Below are positions 22,483 through 33,637 of a stretch of DNA of 64,000 nucleotides, piece by piece. How positions within the stretch are numbered: the first letter of the stretch is position 1; the number at the start of each line of letters is the position of its first letter. Location of the stretch: the NCBI RefSeq assembly GCF_011745365.1, contig NW_024468909.1:3720001-3784000 (forward strand), written 5' to 3'. The DNA comes from Cryphonectria parasitica EP155. Its lineage: Eukaryota; Ascomycota; Sordariomycetes; Diaporthales; Cryphonectriaceae. Under the pieces are notes generated by a model. It was not told where the DNA came from and made no database searches. It worked only from the letters and a program-made list of their open reading frames with translations. The position numbers and the translations under genes were made by a program.

Positions 22483-24708
22483 TCAGCCCTTGCGCACAAC
22501 AGCCTTCTTTGACTTTCGCGCCATCCTCTTGCGGCCGATGATCCTCTGCCTCTGCGCCAATTTCTCCTGCGCGTCCTTCTTCCTAGACTTTTGCCCTTCA
22601 TCCTCCTCACTGCCCTCGCCGTCAGCTTCGACCTTGGCTTTCTTGCCCGGCCCAGCCTTTCCGGCCTGTCCGTTCTGCATCTCCTCCCTCTTCTGCCTGG
22701 ATCGCACCTCGTTTGCCTTCCGCCGGCTGACGACCTGCGCATTCTCGATGGCGAACTCGACGATCAGGCGCACTGTCTTGCCGGCCTCGTTCTTGAGCGG
22801 GTGGCCGTTCAGCCACCGCAGGCCCATGAGTGCCCACCTGTGGGAGGAGTACTCGACGAAACCGTAGCCTCTGCTCTTGCCGGCGCCGGTCCTCTCGTCG
22901 ACCTTCTTCCCTTCCTTGGTCTCGAAGACCACCTTGGCCTGCTTGACAACGCCGACGCCCTTCTCCTTGCGGCGGTGCTCAGCATCACGATCCTCGGCGC
23001 CGCCGCGGGCGAGCTCCTCCTTGGAGAGGGCCTCGCGCCGGCCTTCGCGCGCGTCGCTTGCGAAGCCGACGATGGCCTGGCGGGCGAGCTGCTTGAGGTC
23101 CTTGGAGGTCATGTCGCGGGGCAGGTTGCGGATGGCCAGGCGGGTGAGGGAGAGGTGCAGACTGGGGTTGCCCTGGACCTGCTTCCTGCGCTGGGTGGCC
23201 GACTGCTCGCGGAGCTTAACCTCGGTGGGCGTCAGGAGCGCGTAGAGCGGCGAGTTGGTGGGGATGGTGCCCTCAGACAGGAGGAAGAGGCGGCGCCTGT
23301 CCTTCTCCTGGCCTTTGCGCGCTGCAGGGCCGGCTTCGGTGAGCTTGGTCGCCTCTTCCTTACTGACTGCCTGTGCAACCTGGAGGACGCGGCCGTCGAG
23401 GGTGTAGCGGCCGTCGGTGTCGATGGTCTCGTCCTGCAGGACCGAATGCTTGTTGGTTTTGGCCGCCGGCTGGTGTCGAGGCGCGTTCCTGACGCAGGCC
23501 TTGAAGTCATCCATCTTGACAAAGCAGACAAAGCCGGTGCCGGCGGGCTTGTCGATCATCTTGTTCATGACGACCCTAGCATACCTCACAGGCCCAAACT
23601 GCATGAAGTGCTCCTTGAGAGACTCGTCTGTAGCTGTGAATGGTAGGTTCCGAATGAAGACCGTGGTGGAGTTGTCCGTGGTCCGCTTGGGTGTTTCGTG
23701 CATGGGTTTATCCTCAGCGTCATCGTTGGCATCACCCTCCTCGTTTTCTTGGTCGGCACTATCCTCGTCACTGTCAAGCGCACCACCACCTTCTTCATCG
23801 TCTTCGTCATCTTCTTGCTCGTCATCCTTGTCCTCCTCGGAATCGAAGTCCTCCATCTTCTTCATGAACTTGGCCATATCTCTGTCCTCTTCGGTCATTC
23901 CAGCGTATTCCTCTTCATCATCTTCGTCATCCTCTTCCTTCTCTGCCTTCTTCGACTTGGACTTCTTCTGGTCCTTTTCTTCCTGGCCATCCGGATGTTG
24001 TTGCTGCCACTCGTCCTTGGAAACAGCCCAATCCACAGCGATAGGTCTTGCATCCACCTCCTTGCCGTTCATCTCCTCCATGGCCTTCTCGGCGTGCTTC
24101 CTGGTTCGGAAGGTGACGAAACCGAACCCCTTGAGCTTGCCCCGGTCGTTGGGTAGGTCGGCAAACTTGATCTTTCCGTACTTCATGAATAGCTTGCTCA
24201 ACTGCTCGGAGCTCTTGATGCTCCAGGGGAGGTTGCGGATGATCAGCTTGGGCGCCTTCCTGGCCTCGGCCATCTCTTCCTCCCTCTTCCTCTTCTCCTC
24301 GGCCAGGCCTGACTTGACAGCACCCGCACCCCCTGCGCGGAGTCGGGGCTCAGCGACGTCCAGTCTCAGCCGGCGGCCGTCAAACATCTCGTTATTGAGT
24401 TTTTTCTTAGCCTCAATAGCATCGTCGGCATCAGTGAATGTGACGAAACCATAGCCGCGTGAGGCCTTGGTGTTGCGGTCGACGACGACAGTGGCGTGCT
24501 TGACGGGATAATGTTGTGAAAAGAACTCGGCCAGGGACTCGCTGGTGGCAGAGAGGGGTAGTGACCGCACAAAGAGGGACCGTCTCTCCTCGACACGACT
24601 CTTCTTTGAAGGAGGTGCGCCGTCTTGGTTGTCGATGGCTACAGCTGTCTGCTGCTCGAGGTCGGCCTCAGCCTCCCTGCGCCGTTTTTGGCCTTTCGAT
24701 CTGGCCAT
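22483..24708 (-). CDS. nop4: Nop4/RBM28-type nucleolar RNA-binding protein, four RRMs
   Basis: A single exon of 741 aa. Nop4 binds pre-rRNA in early 60S particles. RRM1 is at about residues 44-120 (RSLFVRSLPL; RGYGFVTF) and RRM2 at about 160-235 (KLIIRNLPW; KGFGFVTF). A long Asp/Glu-rich linker follows at about 240-340. RRM3 (TVFIRNLPF; GTGFVCF, with an insertion) and RRM4 (RLAIRNLPR; RGYGFVEY, also with an insert) come next, then a Lys/Arg-rich tail typical of nucleolar proteins. The length is close to yeast Nop4 (about 685 aa). The ATG is preceded on its strand by an A-rich stretch. Large antisense frames across this gene are codon-bias artefacts. It is divergent from Ycg1 and convergent with Urb2, another 60S factor. 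Confidence 0.95.
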   Translation of the reverse strand: MARSKGQKRRREAEADLEQQTAVAIDNQDGAPPSKKSRVEERRSLFVRSLPLSATSESLAEFFSQHYPVKHATVVVDRNTKASRGYGFVTFTDADDAIEAKKKLNNEMFDGRRLRLDVAEPRLRAGGAGAVKSGLAEEKRKREEEMAEARKAPKLIIRNLPWSIKSSEQLSKLFMKYGKIKFADLPNDRGKLKGFGFVTFRTRKHAEKAMEEMNGKEVDARPIAVDWAVSKDEWQQQHPDGQEEKDQKKSKSKKAEKEEDDEDDEEEYAGMTEEDRDMAKFMKKMEDFDSEEDKDDEQEDDEDDEEGGGALDSDEDSADQENEEGDANDDAEDKPMHETPKRTTDNSTTVFIRNLPFTATDESLKEHFMQFGPVRYARVVMNKMIDKPAGTGFVCFVKMDDFKACVRNAPRHQPAAKTNKHSVLQDETIDTDGRYTLDGRVLQVAQAVSKEEATKLTEAGPAARKGQEKDRRRLFLLSEGTIPTNSPLYALLTPTEVKLREQSATQRRKQVQGNPSLHLSLTRLAIRNLPRDMTSKDLKQLARQAIVGFASDAREGRREALSKEELARGGAEDRDAEHRRKEKGVGVVKQAKVVFETKEGKKVDERTGAGKSRGYGFVEYSSHRWALMGLRWLNGHPLKNEAGKTVRLIVEFAIENAQVVSRRKANEVRSRQKREEMQNGQAGKAGPGKKAKVEADGEGSEEDEGQKSRKKDAQEKLAQRQRIIGRKRMARKSKKAVVRKG

Positions 24709-25232
24709 TTTTTTTTTCTTTCTGTTTGTCTGTTGCTGGTTTGGGATGATATGGAGTGCGGGACGGACTCAGCTTGAGCCTTCCAGGAAAGTGAGAAAGA
24801 AGGAAAAGGAGGAGGAGGAGAATCAGAGTCTGTAGTTCATGTTCGGCAAGAGCCAGAAACTTTTTTGACCCCTGTCGGCGATAAGAGCTTATCAGCCCCC
24901 TCGCGCCCACCCTGCGCCGGGGTAACCGTGCCAGAGTCGTGTGTGTTGACAAAACAGAGCATGAGAGCACTACTGACTTGCATTGCGCCAAGTAAGCAAA
25001 ACAAGGCAAAGAGCATGTCCATTCATCACCAACAGCAGCCTTTGTTGTTTGCCCAGACTGACTTTCGAAGCGATTCTTTAGCGCAGTATCTGGATATTTG
25101 TGACTCAGACCACCACCAATAGCACCTTGCTGAGCATTTATCTCAGTCTTCTGTTGCATCTGCTTCAGTATTGATTTCTCCCCCGCCCCCCCCTCCAAAA
25201 AGCACGTCGATCAATCAACCAACCGTTTCACG
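24709..25232. promoter_or_regulatory. Divergent promoter region, nop4 / ycg1
   Basis: The shared upstream region of two divergent genes. The Ycg1 side ends in a C-rich leader (25180-25195). No other coding frame is supported. Confidence 0.55.
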
Positions 25233-28200
25233 ATGCCCACGCGCACGACAAGATCAGGGCGCGCGTCAACAAGGGCCGCTGCTGCGTCCTCGACCACGAA
25301 CGCGCGCGCATCCAACGCAGCCGCCTCCCGCCAGTCGTCATTGAACTTCGATGTCCCTGAAGAAGCCCCCGACAACGAGCTCCGTACCCAGGTCGCCGCC
25401 GTCTTTCGCGAGGCACAGCGCAACACTGCGACCCACCGCAAGGCTGCAGTCACCCTGCGCAAGCTACAGGAAGCGTGCTGCTACGAACCCACCACAGCCA
25501 AGAAGGCTGCTGCTGCCGACTTCGACGAGAATGACTTCAACAGCGAGTTCGTGCGCTGCGTGCTGCGCCTCATGCCCGTCAAGAAGAGCGAGGCCGTTGG
25601 CGAGAGGACCATCCGGTTCGTGGGCGTGTTTATGAGGCACTCCATCGACAAGGATAACGAGCTTGCCGGCGAGGTGGATGAGGATGCCAGCACGATGCCA
25701 GAAACCCCAAGCACCAGGCTCACTGCCAGGCTGATGGAGGCAGTGCTGCCCCTGATGATGGCCAAGGACAAGTTTGTCAGATACCGATCCACCCAGCTCA
25801 TCTCACACATCGTCAACTCCCTCGACGCCATCGACGACGACCTCTTCCAGAAACTGCGCTACGGACTGCTCAAGAGGATCCGCGACAAGGAGGCTATGGT
25901 GCGCGCACAAGCTGTCCTGGGTCTTGGCAGGCTAGCAGGTAACCAGATCGAGGCCGAGGCTAATTCGGACGACAGCGACGGAGATGAGGCCAGTGGCCTG
26001 CTGGAGAAGCTTCTCGAGGTGCTTCAAAACGATCCCAGCGCCGACGTGCGGAGATCGCTCCTCGTAAACCTTCCGATCCTGCCCAACACACTCCCCTTCC
26101 TGTTGGAGAGGGCAAGAGACCAAGATGCCATGACACGAAGGGCAGTTTATTCTCGTCTGTTGCCGGCTCTCGGAGACTTCCGCCACCTGTCGCTCTCTAT
26201 GAGAGAGAAGCTGCTGCGATGGGGTCTCCGAGACAGAGACGAGACAGTCCGTAAGGCGGCGGGTAGGCTCTTCCGCGAACGGTGGATCGAGGATTGCGCC
26301 GGCGCGCCGCCTCTGAACGAAGAGGGACAGCCTGCCGAGGTGCCTGCGCCTAGCTTCGACGGGCTTCTCGAGCTCCTGGAGCGCATCGACGTTGTCAACT
26401 CTGGCGTCGAGAACGGCGTCGCGCTCGAGGCCATGAGGGGTTTCTGGGAGGGCCGCCCCGATTACCGCGAGGGTGTCACATTTGACGACAACTTCTGGGA
26501 GACCTTGTCGGCAGAGTCTGTCTTCATGGCTCGAAGCTTCAACGAGTTCTGCCGCAACGAGGGCAACGGCAAGTACGAGGATCTGGTCGAGGAGAAGCTC
26601 CCCGAGGTCACCAAGCTCGGGTTCTACCTGGAGCGATATGTCAAGGTCCTGGTAGATGCCCTCAAGAGGATATCCCAGCAGCAAGAGGAGCTCGACGAGG
26701 AGGATGAAGAGGAAGACACGGTGGAGCAGGAGTTCATTGTCGAGCAGCTCTTGCACATCGCCATGACCCTGGACTACTCCGACGAGGTCGGCCGCAGGAA
26801 GATGTTTTCCCTGCTCAGGACGACACTGTCCATCCCTGAGCTTCCCGACGAGGTCACCAAGCTCACTGTCAACGTTCTCCGCGACATTTGTGCCCCGGAC
26901 AATGCAGGCGAGCGCGAATTCTGCAGCGTGGTCCTTGAGGCCGTGGCCGATGTGCACGATACGATTGTTGATGAGCCGAACGACGACGAGAGCTTCCACT
27001 CAGCCAAGTCTGAAGTCGACGAGGATGAGGAGCGCCATGGCAGGCATGGAAAGGCGGATAAGGATGACGAACTGACGGAAGAAGAGGCGCACGCAAAGGC
27101 CGTCAAGGAGATCGTCATCAACATGAAGTGTCTGCACATTGTCCAGTGCATGCTGACCAACGTCTCCGGCAGCCTGCAGGAGAATGACCACCTGGTCTCC
27201 ATGCTCAACAACCTGGTCGTGCCGGCTGTCCGTAGTCACGAGGCGCCGGTACGTGAGCGTGGTCTGTTGTGCCTGGGACTCTGCTCCCTGCTGGACAGGT
27301 CATTGGCTGAAGAGAACTTGACACTGTTCATGCACTTCTTCAGCAAGGGCCACACCGCGCTTCAGATCACCGCCCTGCACATCCTTACAGACATCCTTAA
27401 CGTGCACGGAGCCCAGCTCCTGTCCAACAACCCAACGCTTATGAGGGTCTACGTGAAGGCCCTCCGCTCAGGCTCCAAGTCCCCCGAGATCCAAGCCGTT
27501 GCTACCATCGCAGCCTCCAAGCTCCTGCTCGGCCGTGTTGTCACTGATCCCGATGCCTCTGCCGAGTTTCTCAAGACCTTGGTGATCGCCTACTTCGAGC
27601 CCGCCTCCTCGCAGAATCAGAGCGTACGCCAGGCACTGAACTACTTCCTGCCCGTGTTCTGCTACTCGCGTCCCGAGAACCAGGACCTCATGCGGGCGGT
27701 GGCGCTTGAGGCGCTGCATGCACTATACAACGTGCGAGAGGGCCTAGACGATGACGATGCCGACGTGGATGATGAGATGGTTAGCCTTGCGACCATCGGT
27801 GCTTGTCTGGTGGACTGGACAGATCCGAGGAAGTGTTACAGCCCGGACGCGAGCACAGAAGCCGAGAAGAAAAACATAAATGGAGATGTGCACCTCGAAT
27901 TCGCACGGAACATACTCGAGAGGTTGGATTCAAGCTGCAGCAGTAAGTCACCTTGACTTTTGGTTTACTACACCCGTCGTCAACAGAGCACACTCTCAAG
28001 CCCTCGCGAGGTACCACCACGTCGCAGAGAATGCTAACAATACCCACCCACAGAGGAAGAAAAGAAGGTCGTCGCGGCCCTCCTCGGCAAGCTCTACATC
28101 TCGCCCGCCTCGACCGAGGAAAAGATTCGCGAGCTCTACACCGAGGTCTCGGAAGCCGTCGAGATGAATCTCATCTCGGACACGACAGGTCGTAACGCCC

Positions 28201-28559
28201 TGTATAAAATCCACGTATCCCTCGGCAAGATCGTCAACACCCTGGACCAAGCCAAGGAATCCGGCAGGCGCAGGTCGACCATGAGCCGTAGCGTGTCGCT
28301 CGGGCCTGACGTGCACGTCGGTGCTGGCGCCGGCGCCGGCCCTTCTGCACGAGGCGCGACGGCCGAGCCGCGGATCAAGGAGGAGGACGAGGACGATGAT
28401 GGCGATGGGCTGTCGAGAGCGGACGACGGCGGGGATGACGATAGCAACGAGGGCACGGTCATTCAGAATATGGACGTCACCACCAAGACGGAACCTGGAG
28501 ACGACGACTCGCTTGTGAGCGAACTGTTGGATGATGACGGGGACACGATTATGGGTTAA
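25233..28559 (+). CDS. ycg1: Condensin complex HEAT-repeat subunit 3 (Ycg1/Cnd3/CAP-G)
   Basis: Exons are 25233-27942 and 28054-28559 (donor GTAAGT, branch GCTAAC, acceptor CACAG), giving 1071 aa, the family's usual length. This subunit binds DNA with the kleisin Brn1/Cnd2 and is needed for mitotic chromosome compaction. The N-terminus is basic and Ser/Ala/Thr-rich. HEAT repeats begin near residue 45 (FREAQRNTATHRKAAVTLRK). The FVRCVLRLMPVKKSE segment and the C-terminal Cnd3 domain (KCLHIVQCMLTNVSG onwards) are characteristic. Acidic loops lie at about residues 488-500 and 595-625. The tail is Ser/Asp/Glu-rich with RRRSTMSRS, a plausible phosphorylation region. An earlier AG acceptor at about 27988 leaves the conserved frame, so the later one is preferred. 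Confidence 0.94.
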
Positions 28560-28913
28560 TTTTCTGATTGTGATGTTTATTTTGTTTCTTTCTTTCGCTT
28601 GCTGCGGATATCTTTTTGCTTGATGAGGGATGAGGATGGGTATGGTAGTTTCGGGGGAAAGAGAGGGGGGGGGCTGAAACGGATGACGGGTGGCCCAGTC
28701 TGGTTGATTCTGTCTGTCTTGTTTTTTTCTTCTTCTATTATGCGAAACGTGTGTTCGGATCTTCACGAATTTTATCGTCATTCATTGTAAACATATTGAT
28801 TGACCTCGTCATTAATCTGGTTCAATTCTGTCTCGTCTGTTGATCGACCTTGCTCCCTCCCTCCTTCTGTCTATATATGACTTGAACATGGTGTTCAAAA
28901 TACCACCCAAAGC
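28560..28913. other. Convergent intergenic region, ycg1 / las21
   Basis: Probably both 3' untranslated regions. It holds T-rich tracts and a G run near 28668-28675. Nothing else was seen. Confidence 0.5.
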
Positions 28914-31900
28914 TCACAGCGTCCCCAACCAGTACAAAAGCCCACCAGCCCCGATGTTGACGATCAGATGCTGACCCAGGGTCCACGCCACGCAGTACAA
29001 ATACTTGGGCGAGAACACAGTCCAGATGAACAGGTGCGTCCTGAGCGCCGTACAGGCTGCCATCACAGACGCCACGCTTGCGGCCGCGAACACGGTCAAC
29101 AGAGTGATGTGGCGCACGTACACGCTCCTCTCCCCGGCCCTATGCTTGCGCACGAGCAACACGTTCGTCGCCGTCACCCAGTAGATGGGCGCTGCCCAGT
29201 TACTCACGAACGTGAGGACGCCAACGGTGGCGACGTCGAAGTTGCGCACGCCGTTGTACGCGCTCGAGAGGTCGACCGACGAGATGGCGTTGGTGCCGCC
29301 GAGGGCGAAGAAGGAGGCGTACTGCAGGAGCAGGGAGGTGACGGTGAGCTCCGTGAGGGTAAGGCCTTGCGCAGAGAGGAACTTGAAAATTATGTCGAAG
29401 AGCAGGAACAAGGGGACGTTGGTCGCGCGGGACTGCGTCACGGCGAGCAGTGTGTACAGGTGGTGCAGGGTCTCCACGGCCGAGATGCGCTGCGAGACGC
29501 AATTCTTGGTTGCGATGAAGTACACAACGCAGGCTGCAGCGAGCGCCAGGCCGACAAAGACAGCTTGTGCCCTTACCACCAACGAGGGACCCTGGGTAAG
29601 TTCAAGAAGGGACCGTGCGAAGCCCGCAACGAGTTCTGGAGCGTCCTCGTTCGTAAAGGCGAGCTTGAAGGTGAAGGCGGCAAGAACCAGACCTGTGCTA
29701 CCGGTGATGGCGAGGGAACGAGGAAGGCCGCTGAAGCCCTGGAGGAGTTCGCGGTGCAGCCAAAGGTAGGTGATACTGATGAGAGCCCAGAGACGGACAG
29801 GCTCGGGCTGCAAGAAAATCTTGACGATATCTGGCTCCCCAGCGAACTTCTGCCCGGTCTGATTCCAGCCTCTGACAACTCGTGTTGTTACGAAGGCGAA
29901 GAGAAGTGCCGTAAGGTGCCCAACCGTGGATTTTGAGGTCCTATGGACAAAGATGGTCAACAATGAAGAACAGTGAATGAATTTGAGATAGTTGAACATA
30001 ACTCACCCACTGAAGCCTCTCCAGCTGATGTATGTGAACCATGCTGTTGCAGTGTAATACCAGAAATGGTGCTCCTCCTCTACGTAGCTACTGGCAAACA
30101 TCATCACACCATATGCGGCGGTAATGAGGGTGATTGGCACGGCTGCTGTGGACAGGCGGCCGGCATTTTGGTATGCTGCAAAGACAGCCATGGCGGTCGT
30201 TGCAATGGCAGCCATTTGCCCAATGGTGAGTCTAGGAATGTCGTAGTTGCTCGCCATGCTACTCAACAGCCTTTGAGAGTCTCTAAGCCACTGCGGATGA
30301 GGGTCAGCACAATCCTGAGTACGACCTTTGTGTTGGGTGAGTACCTACCTGCGACATCGTTGCAGCCCATTCATCATCCAAATCCGTCTTGCTGTTCATG
30401 GCTTTATATGCATTCTTAAGTCGCCACCACCGGCATGCGAGATCCTCAACATCTGAGTTTGTAAGTACGCAAGGGTCGACATTCGTAGACACATCAAAAA
30501 GCTCTCCGCCGAACGTAGCGGATATAATGGCAAGAATCTGTTCCGCATTGCGCATGAGAATCTGCGCTCGATCGATGCCTATTCTCATCATCATCAGCAA
30601 GGTTTCGTGCCAAGATATCCCCGAGGTTAGCGTACCATGCGGCCAGAAGGGCAGAAAATCCGAGATGAAAGCTCCAAGATTGTTCTTGGGGGCCGGAAAG
30701 CCAAGCAGAGCGCCAAGGGTTGGAGCAAGGTCGGATTGCTCAATGACAGAGTAGTATCTGAAGTCGTCCTGGAAGTCCACCGGAGCCTCAAATACTCTTC
30801 CCAGGGCTTTCAGCTTCGGGGATAGGAAGACAAGTGCTGGGGAGGTCTCGCCGGGTGCGGAGCCTCCATGATTTCCAGCGTCGTTCATACCATGATCGCC
30901 CAGCAGTATCAACAGTGTAGACTGAAGGTGAGATTGTGACTCGATGGCAGTGTATATTTGCTTGACCATGCCGTCCATCTCAATCTGCTTTGGAATCATG
31001 TTCATGCTGTCCACAACATTAGCATCCTTTTCCAGGACTTGTGCGCAGAGGGCGGGCTGCTGTCTGACCTCCGCGGTCCTCCCTTGTGACCGATATGGTC
31101 CAGGCCAAGATAATGCAGGACCATGGTATTCCAATCATTATTTTGGAGCTCATCTGGAACGTGTCTCGTGACATTATTATCCACCTCCGTGAAGTCCTAT
31201 CTTTGGTCAGCCCACGTCGTCTCTTCGCCCGAGCAGTTGCGGAACCGTACAGCAACGAAGAAGCTCGATGTGCCATCCGCCCGATCAAAGAAGCCGGGAA
31301 ACAGCTTCAGCCAGGTGTCATCTCCGTATAAGAGCAGCTTCCCCGAGTTTTTTGCCTTCATCTGCGCCAACCATGTATCCTGCGAGGCAAGGGAAGAAGA
31401 CTCGTCTCCTTCGTCGATATTCAGTATAACGTCGAGGAAGGAGGGGATGGAGCCAGTCGTGATTGCCTTGATCCTCGGCATTGTAACGGTGGGCGATGTC
31501 GCGTGCGCGGTGAAGGGGATCGCAGAGCCATCTCGTATTAACCTGTCACGGGTGGTCAGTGCTCGTGTCGGTCGGAGGCAGTCCCTCTGGTCGATAGATT
31601 CGCGACTCACGACTGGGTGTATTCGAAGCCGGACTTGGGCGAATAGACGAAATCACTGTGACTTCTGTCAGCATGAAGCTATGGAGTTTTGTTTTGGCCT
31701 GGTGCGACGGGACATGCCTTCGTAGAGCATCTACTAGCATGAATATCACCCGGTCGAAGGGCGCTGCCGGTGGTGGTCCATGTTCAGAGTCGTCGTAGAC
31801 GGCGAGACCTGGGAGCAGTGGCTTGTAGGGGAAGAAGCCTGTGCCAAAGACATAGATGGCAATCGGGAGGAGGAGGTTGGCCGCAGCGAGCAGGACTATC

Positions 31901-31935
31901 GAGAGAGTCGTCACACCATGTTGAGAGCCCTTCAT
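28914..31935 (-). CDS. las21: GPI ethanolamine phosphate transferase 2 (Las21/Gpi7)
   Basis: Seven exons: 31718-31935, 31611-31655, 31251-31542, 31069-31196, 30349-31006, 30007-30290 and 28914-29940; 883 aa. Las21 adds ethanolamine phosphate to the second mannose of GPI anchors in the ER. It has an N-terminal signal-anchor, then an alkaline-phosphatase-superfamily catalytic domain facing the lumen: VDALRSDF metal site, SPTVTMPRIKAI with the nucleophile Thr, GLDHIGHKGGP, and LGDHGMNDAGNHGG. About ten C-terminal membrane segments follow. Intron 1 (31656-31717) starts with GC: AG|GCATGT, with CTGAC branch and CACAG end. It splits the Ser codon of DALRSDF, and the GT alternative tried runs into a stop. 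Intron 4 uses donor GTCAGA. Exon 2 is only 45 bp. Confidence 0.93.
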
Positions 31936-32484
31936 CTCTTGTGCGCGTGGCTCAGCACAAGCTCATGGGAGGGAGGGGAGGAGAGGAGAGGATATTGAGG
32001 AACACGAAACTAGGGGTTCAGTGAAAAGCTCTCCATCGCAATGAGAAGAGGAGATCTGGTAGTATTATGGATGACCGCTTTCGTTTTGTTTGGTTACGTA
32101 GTCGATCAAATACATTCAGAAATGCTGTGTTTTATATGTACGTGGCAGGTGCCAGCTTCAAGGTGCTCAGTCGTGCTGCATTGTATGTTTGTTGGCCAGT
32201 TAGACTTCTTGTCAGCCTCGCATGTGGTCAGTGGTTTAGCGACTGGGAAGCCCCTGTCAAACCACTTTGGGGGGGTGGGCACAGGGGTCCACAGCCGCTG
32301 GCTCGCCCCCCGTTGCGATACCGCCTGCCATTCTCGATATCACGGACATCCTCTGTGACAGGCCCGTCCTCCATTCCAACAATAGCAATCAGTCCTCTAG
32401 AATTATGTAACCCCTTTTGTTTAGATCGGCTCCTCGAAGTAAAAAATGATGCTCTTCCCCAGTTCATGGACTGCCAACGAGAGT
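31936..32484. promoter_or_regulatory. Upstream region of las21, downstream of the DUF2423 gene
   Basis: It separates two minus-strand genes. No coding frame is supported. Confidence 0.5.
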
Positions 32485-32952
32485 TCACCTCTTTTTTCTG
32501 ATCGTCTTCCGGTCGCCGTACTTGGGGAAAACAATATTCGATTTCCTGCCTCGTCTCTTGACGACCTTGCCCTTCTTGGATTTCGTCTGGGATTTGGCAG
32601 TGTCGACATCCATGGCTGCTGTAGAATTGATGGTTAATGTATTGATCGCCATTCCAGGATGAGACCCGCGTTGCAATAATCTTGGGGCTGCGTCCAGACT
32701 GGACTTGTCCCGGGGAATCTTCTTACTGTCATCTGCCTTCTCTTCAGCAGCAGTACCCTCTTTCTGCTCTGCCTCGCCCTTGTCTTCTGCATCATCCATC
32801 TCTCTCTCGGGTACTGGCTTGGGTTGCGATGCAATCTCGAGCAGCTTGGCGGAGAGGCGTTCCTGGCGTGCGTCCTCCACAGGCCCAAAGACCTTAGCCT
32901 TCAGCCTCTGATTGTTTGCCTTGACCGTGCTCGCGCGGGATGACTTGGCCAT
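32485..32952 (-). CDS. DUF2423 nucleolar-type basic protein (YBL028C-like)
   Basis: A single exon of 155 aa. The N-terminal 45 residues (MAKSSRASTVKANNQRLKAK, then VFGPVEDARQERLSAKLLEI) match DUF2423, found in yeast YBL028C, a small nucleolar protein associated with large-subunit precursors. The middle is acidic. The C-terminus is strongly basic with the conserved-looking NIVFPKYGDRKTIRKKR ending, likely nucleolar targeting and rRNA contact. Role is inferred from the family only. It lies in the same orientation as Las21 and is divergent from the SUMO ligase gene. Confidence 0.82.
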   Translation of the reverse strand: MAKSSRASTVKANNQRLKAKVFGPVEDARQERLSAKLLEIASQPKPVPEREMDDAEDKGEAEQKEGTAAEEKADDSKKIPRDKSSLDAAPRLLQRGSHPGMAINTLTINSTAAMDVDTAKSQTKSKKGKVVKRRGRKSNIVFPKYGDRKTIRKKR

Positions 32953-33637
32953 CTTGTGAAGTATTCCGTAAAATCCTCGAGATCAGAGGTGGCCCAAGGA
33001 AGTGAATTTGTGCAACGGGGTCTATGTCGGTGCTGTCGTAGCTGGGTGAGATCGCAAATGTTGGGTCTTGAGAAAAGGCAGGGTCTTCTCAAATCCAACG
33101 CTGCAAGTCTCGGCTGGAAAGATTTGGGGAATGGGTTTCTTATCACGATAAGTTTCTGCCGGGGCATAGGGAGCTCACCGCCTTCCTGAATCTGCCAATG
33201 GGCAGCCTTGCGTCAACGTCGATCGTAGATCAGTCAATGTCTACCATCCTGCAAACAACCTCATCATCGCGGCAGGAGTCAAACTGGGCCAAAGAGGCCA
33301 CGGACAAAGCCAGTTGTCGGTCCTCTTGACATCCTTGTGGCTCTGGCATGGCCGCCTAGGAAGCTACGCGCATTTGTTTCCCCCGCTCTGCCTCGTCTGT
33401 CTCCTTGAGTTTAGGTTTCAATTCACATGCTCTGGCGGGCACCAATCTCGATCGCAGCCTCATCGTACCTATTCGAACCCCCTCCACGACACCGAAAGGA
33501 AAGCCTCCGTCCCTACCCGTATGTTCTAAGAGAAGAAGCACTGGTCGATTCGTCTATCCTCTTGTCTACCGAAGAAGAAGACAGAAGAGAAAAAAAGAGA
33601 CGAAGGGAAAAAAGGAGCCCAGGCCGGGTCAAGTCTG
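32953..33637. promoter_or_regulatory. Divergent promoter region, DUF2423 gene / SUMO ligase
   Basis: A 685-bp shared upstream region. Its right part is an A/G-rich leader into the SUMO ligase. No other coding frame is supported. Confidence 0.55.

Noticed and set aside
22591..23646. 351-codon frame opposite Nop4
   Set aside because: It is fully antisense to conserved RRM coding sequence; it reflects codon bias of the Nop4 strand.
25932..26999. 355-codon frame opposite Ycg1
   Set aside because: Antisense to HEAT-repeat coding sequence; no domain of its own.
28968..29936. 322-codon frame opposite Las21
   Set aside because: Antisense to the membrane-spanning exon of Las21; translation is Gly/Glu/Arg-rich and non-conserved-looking.
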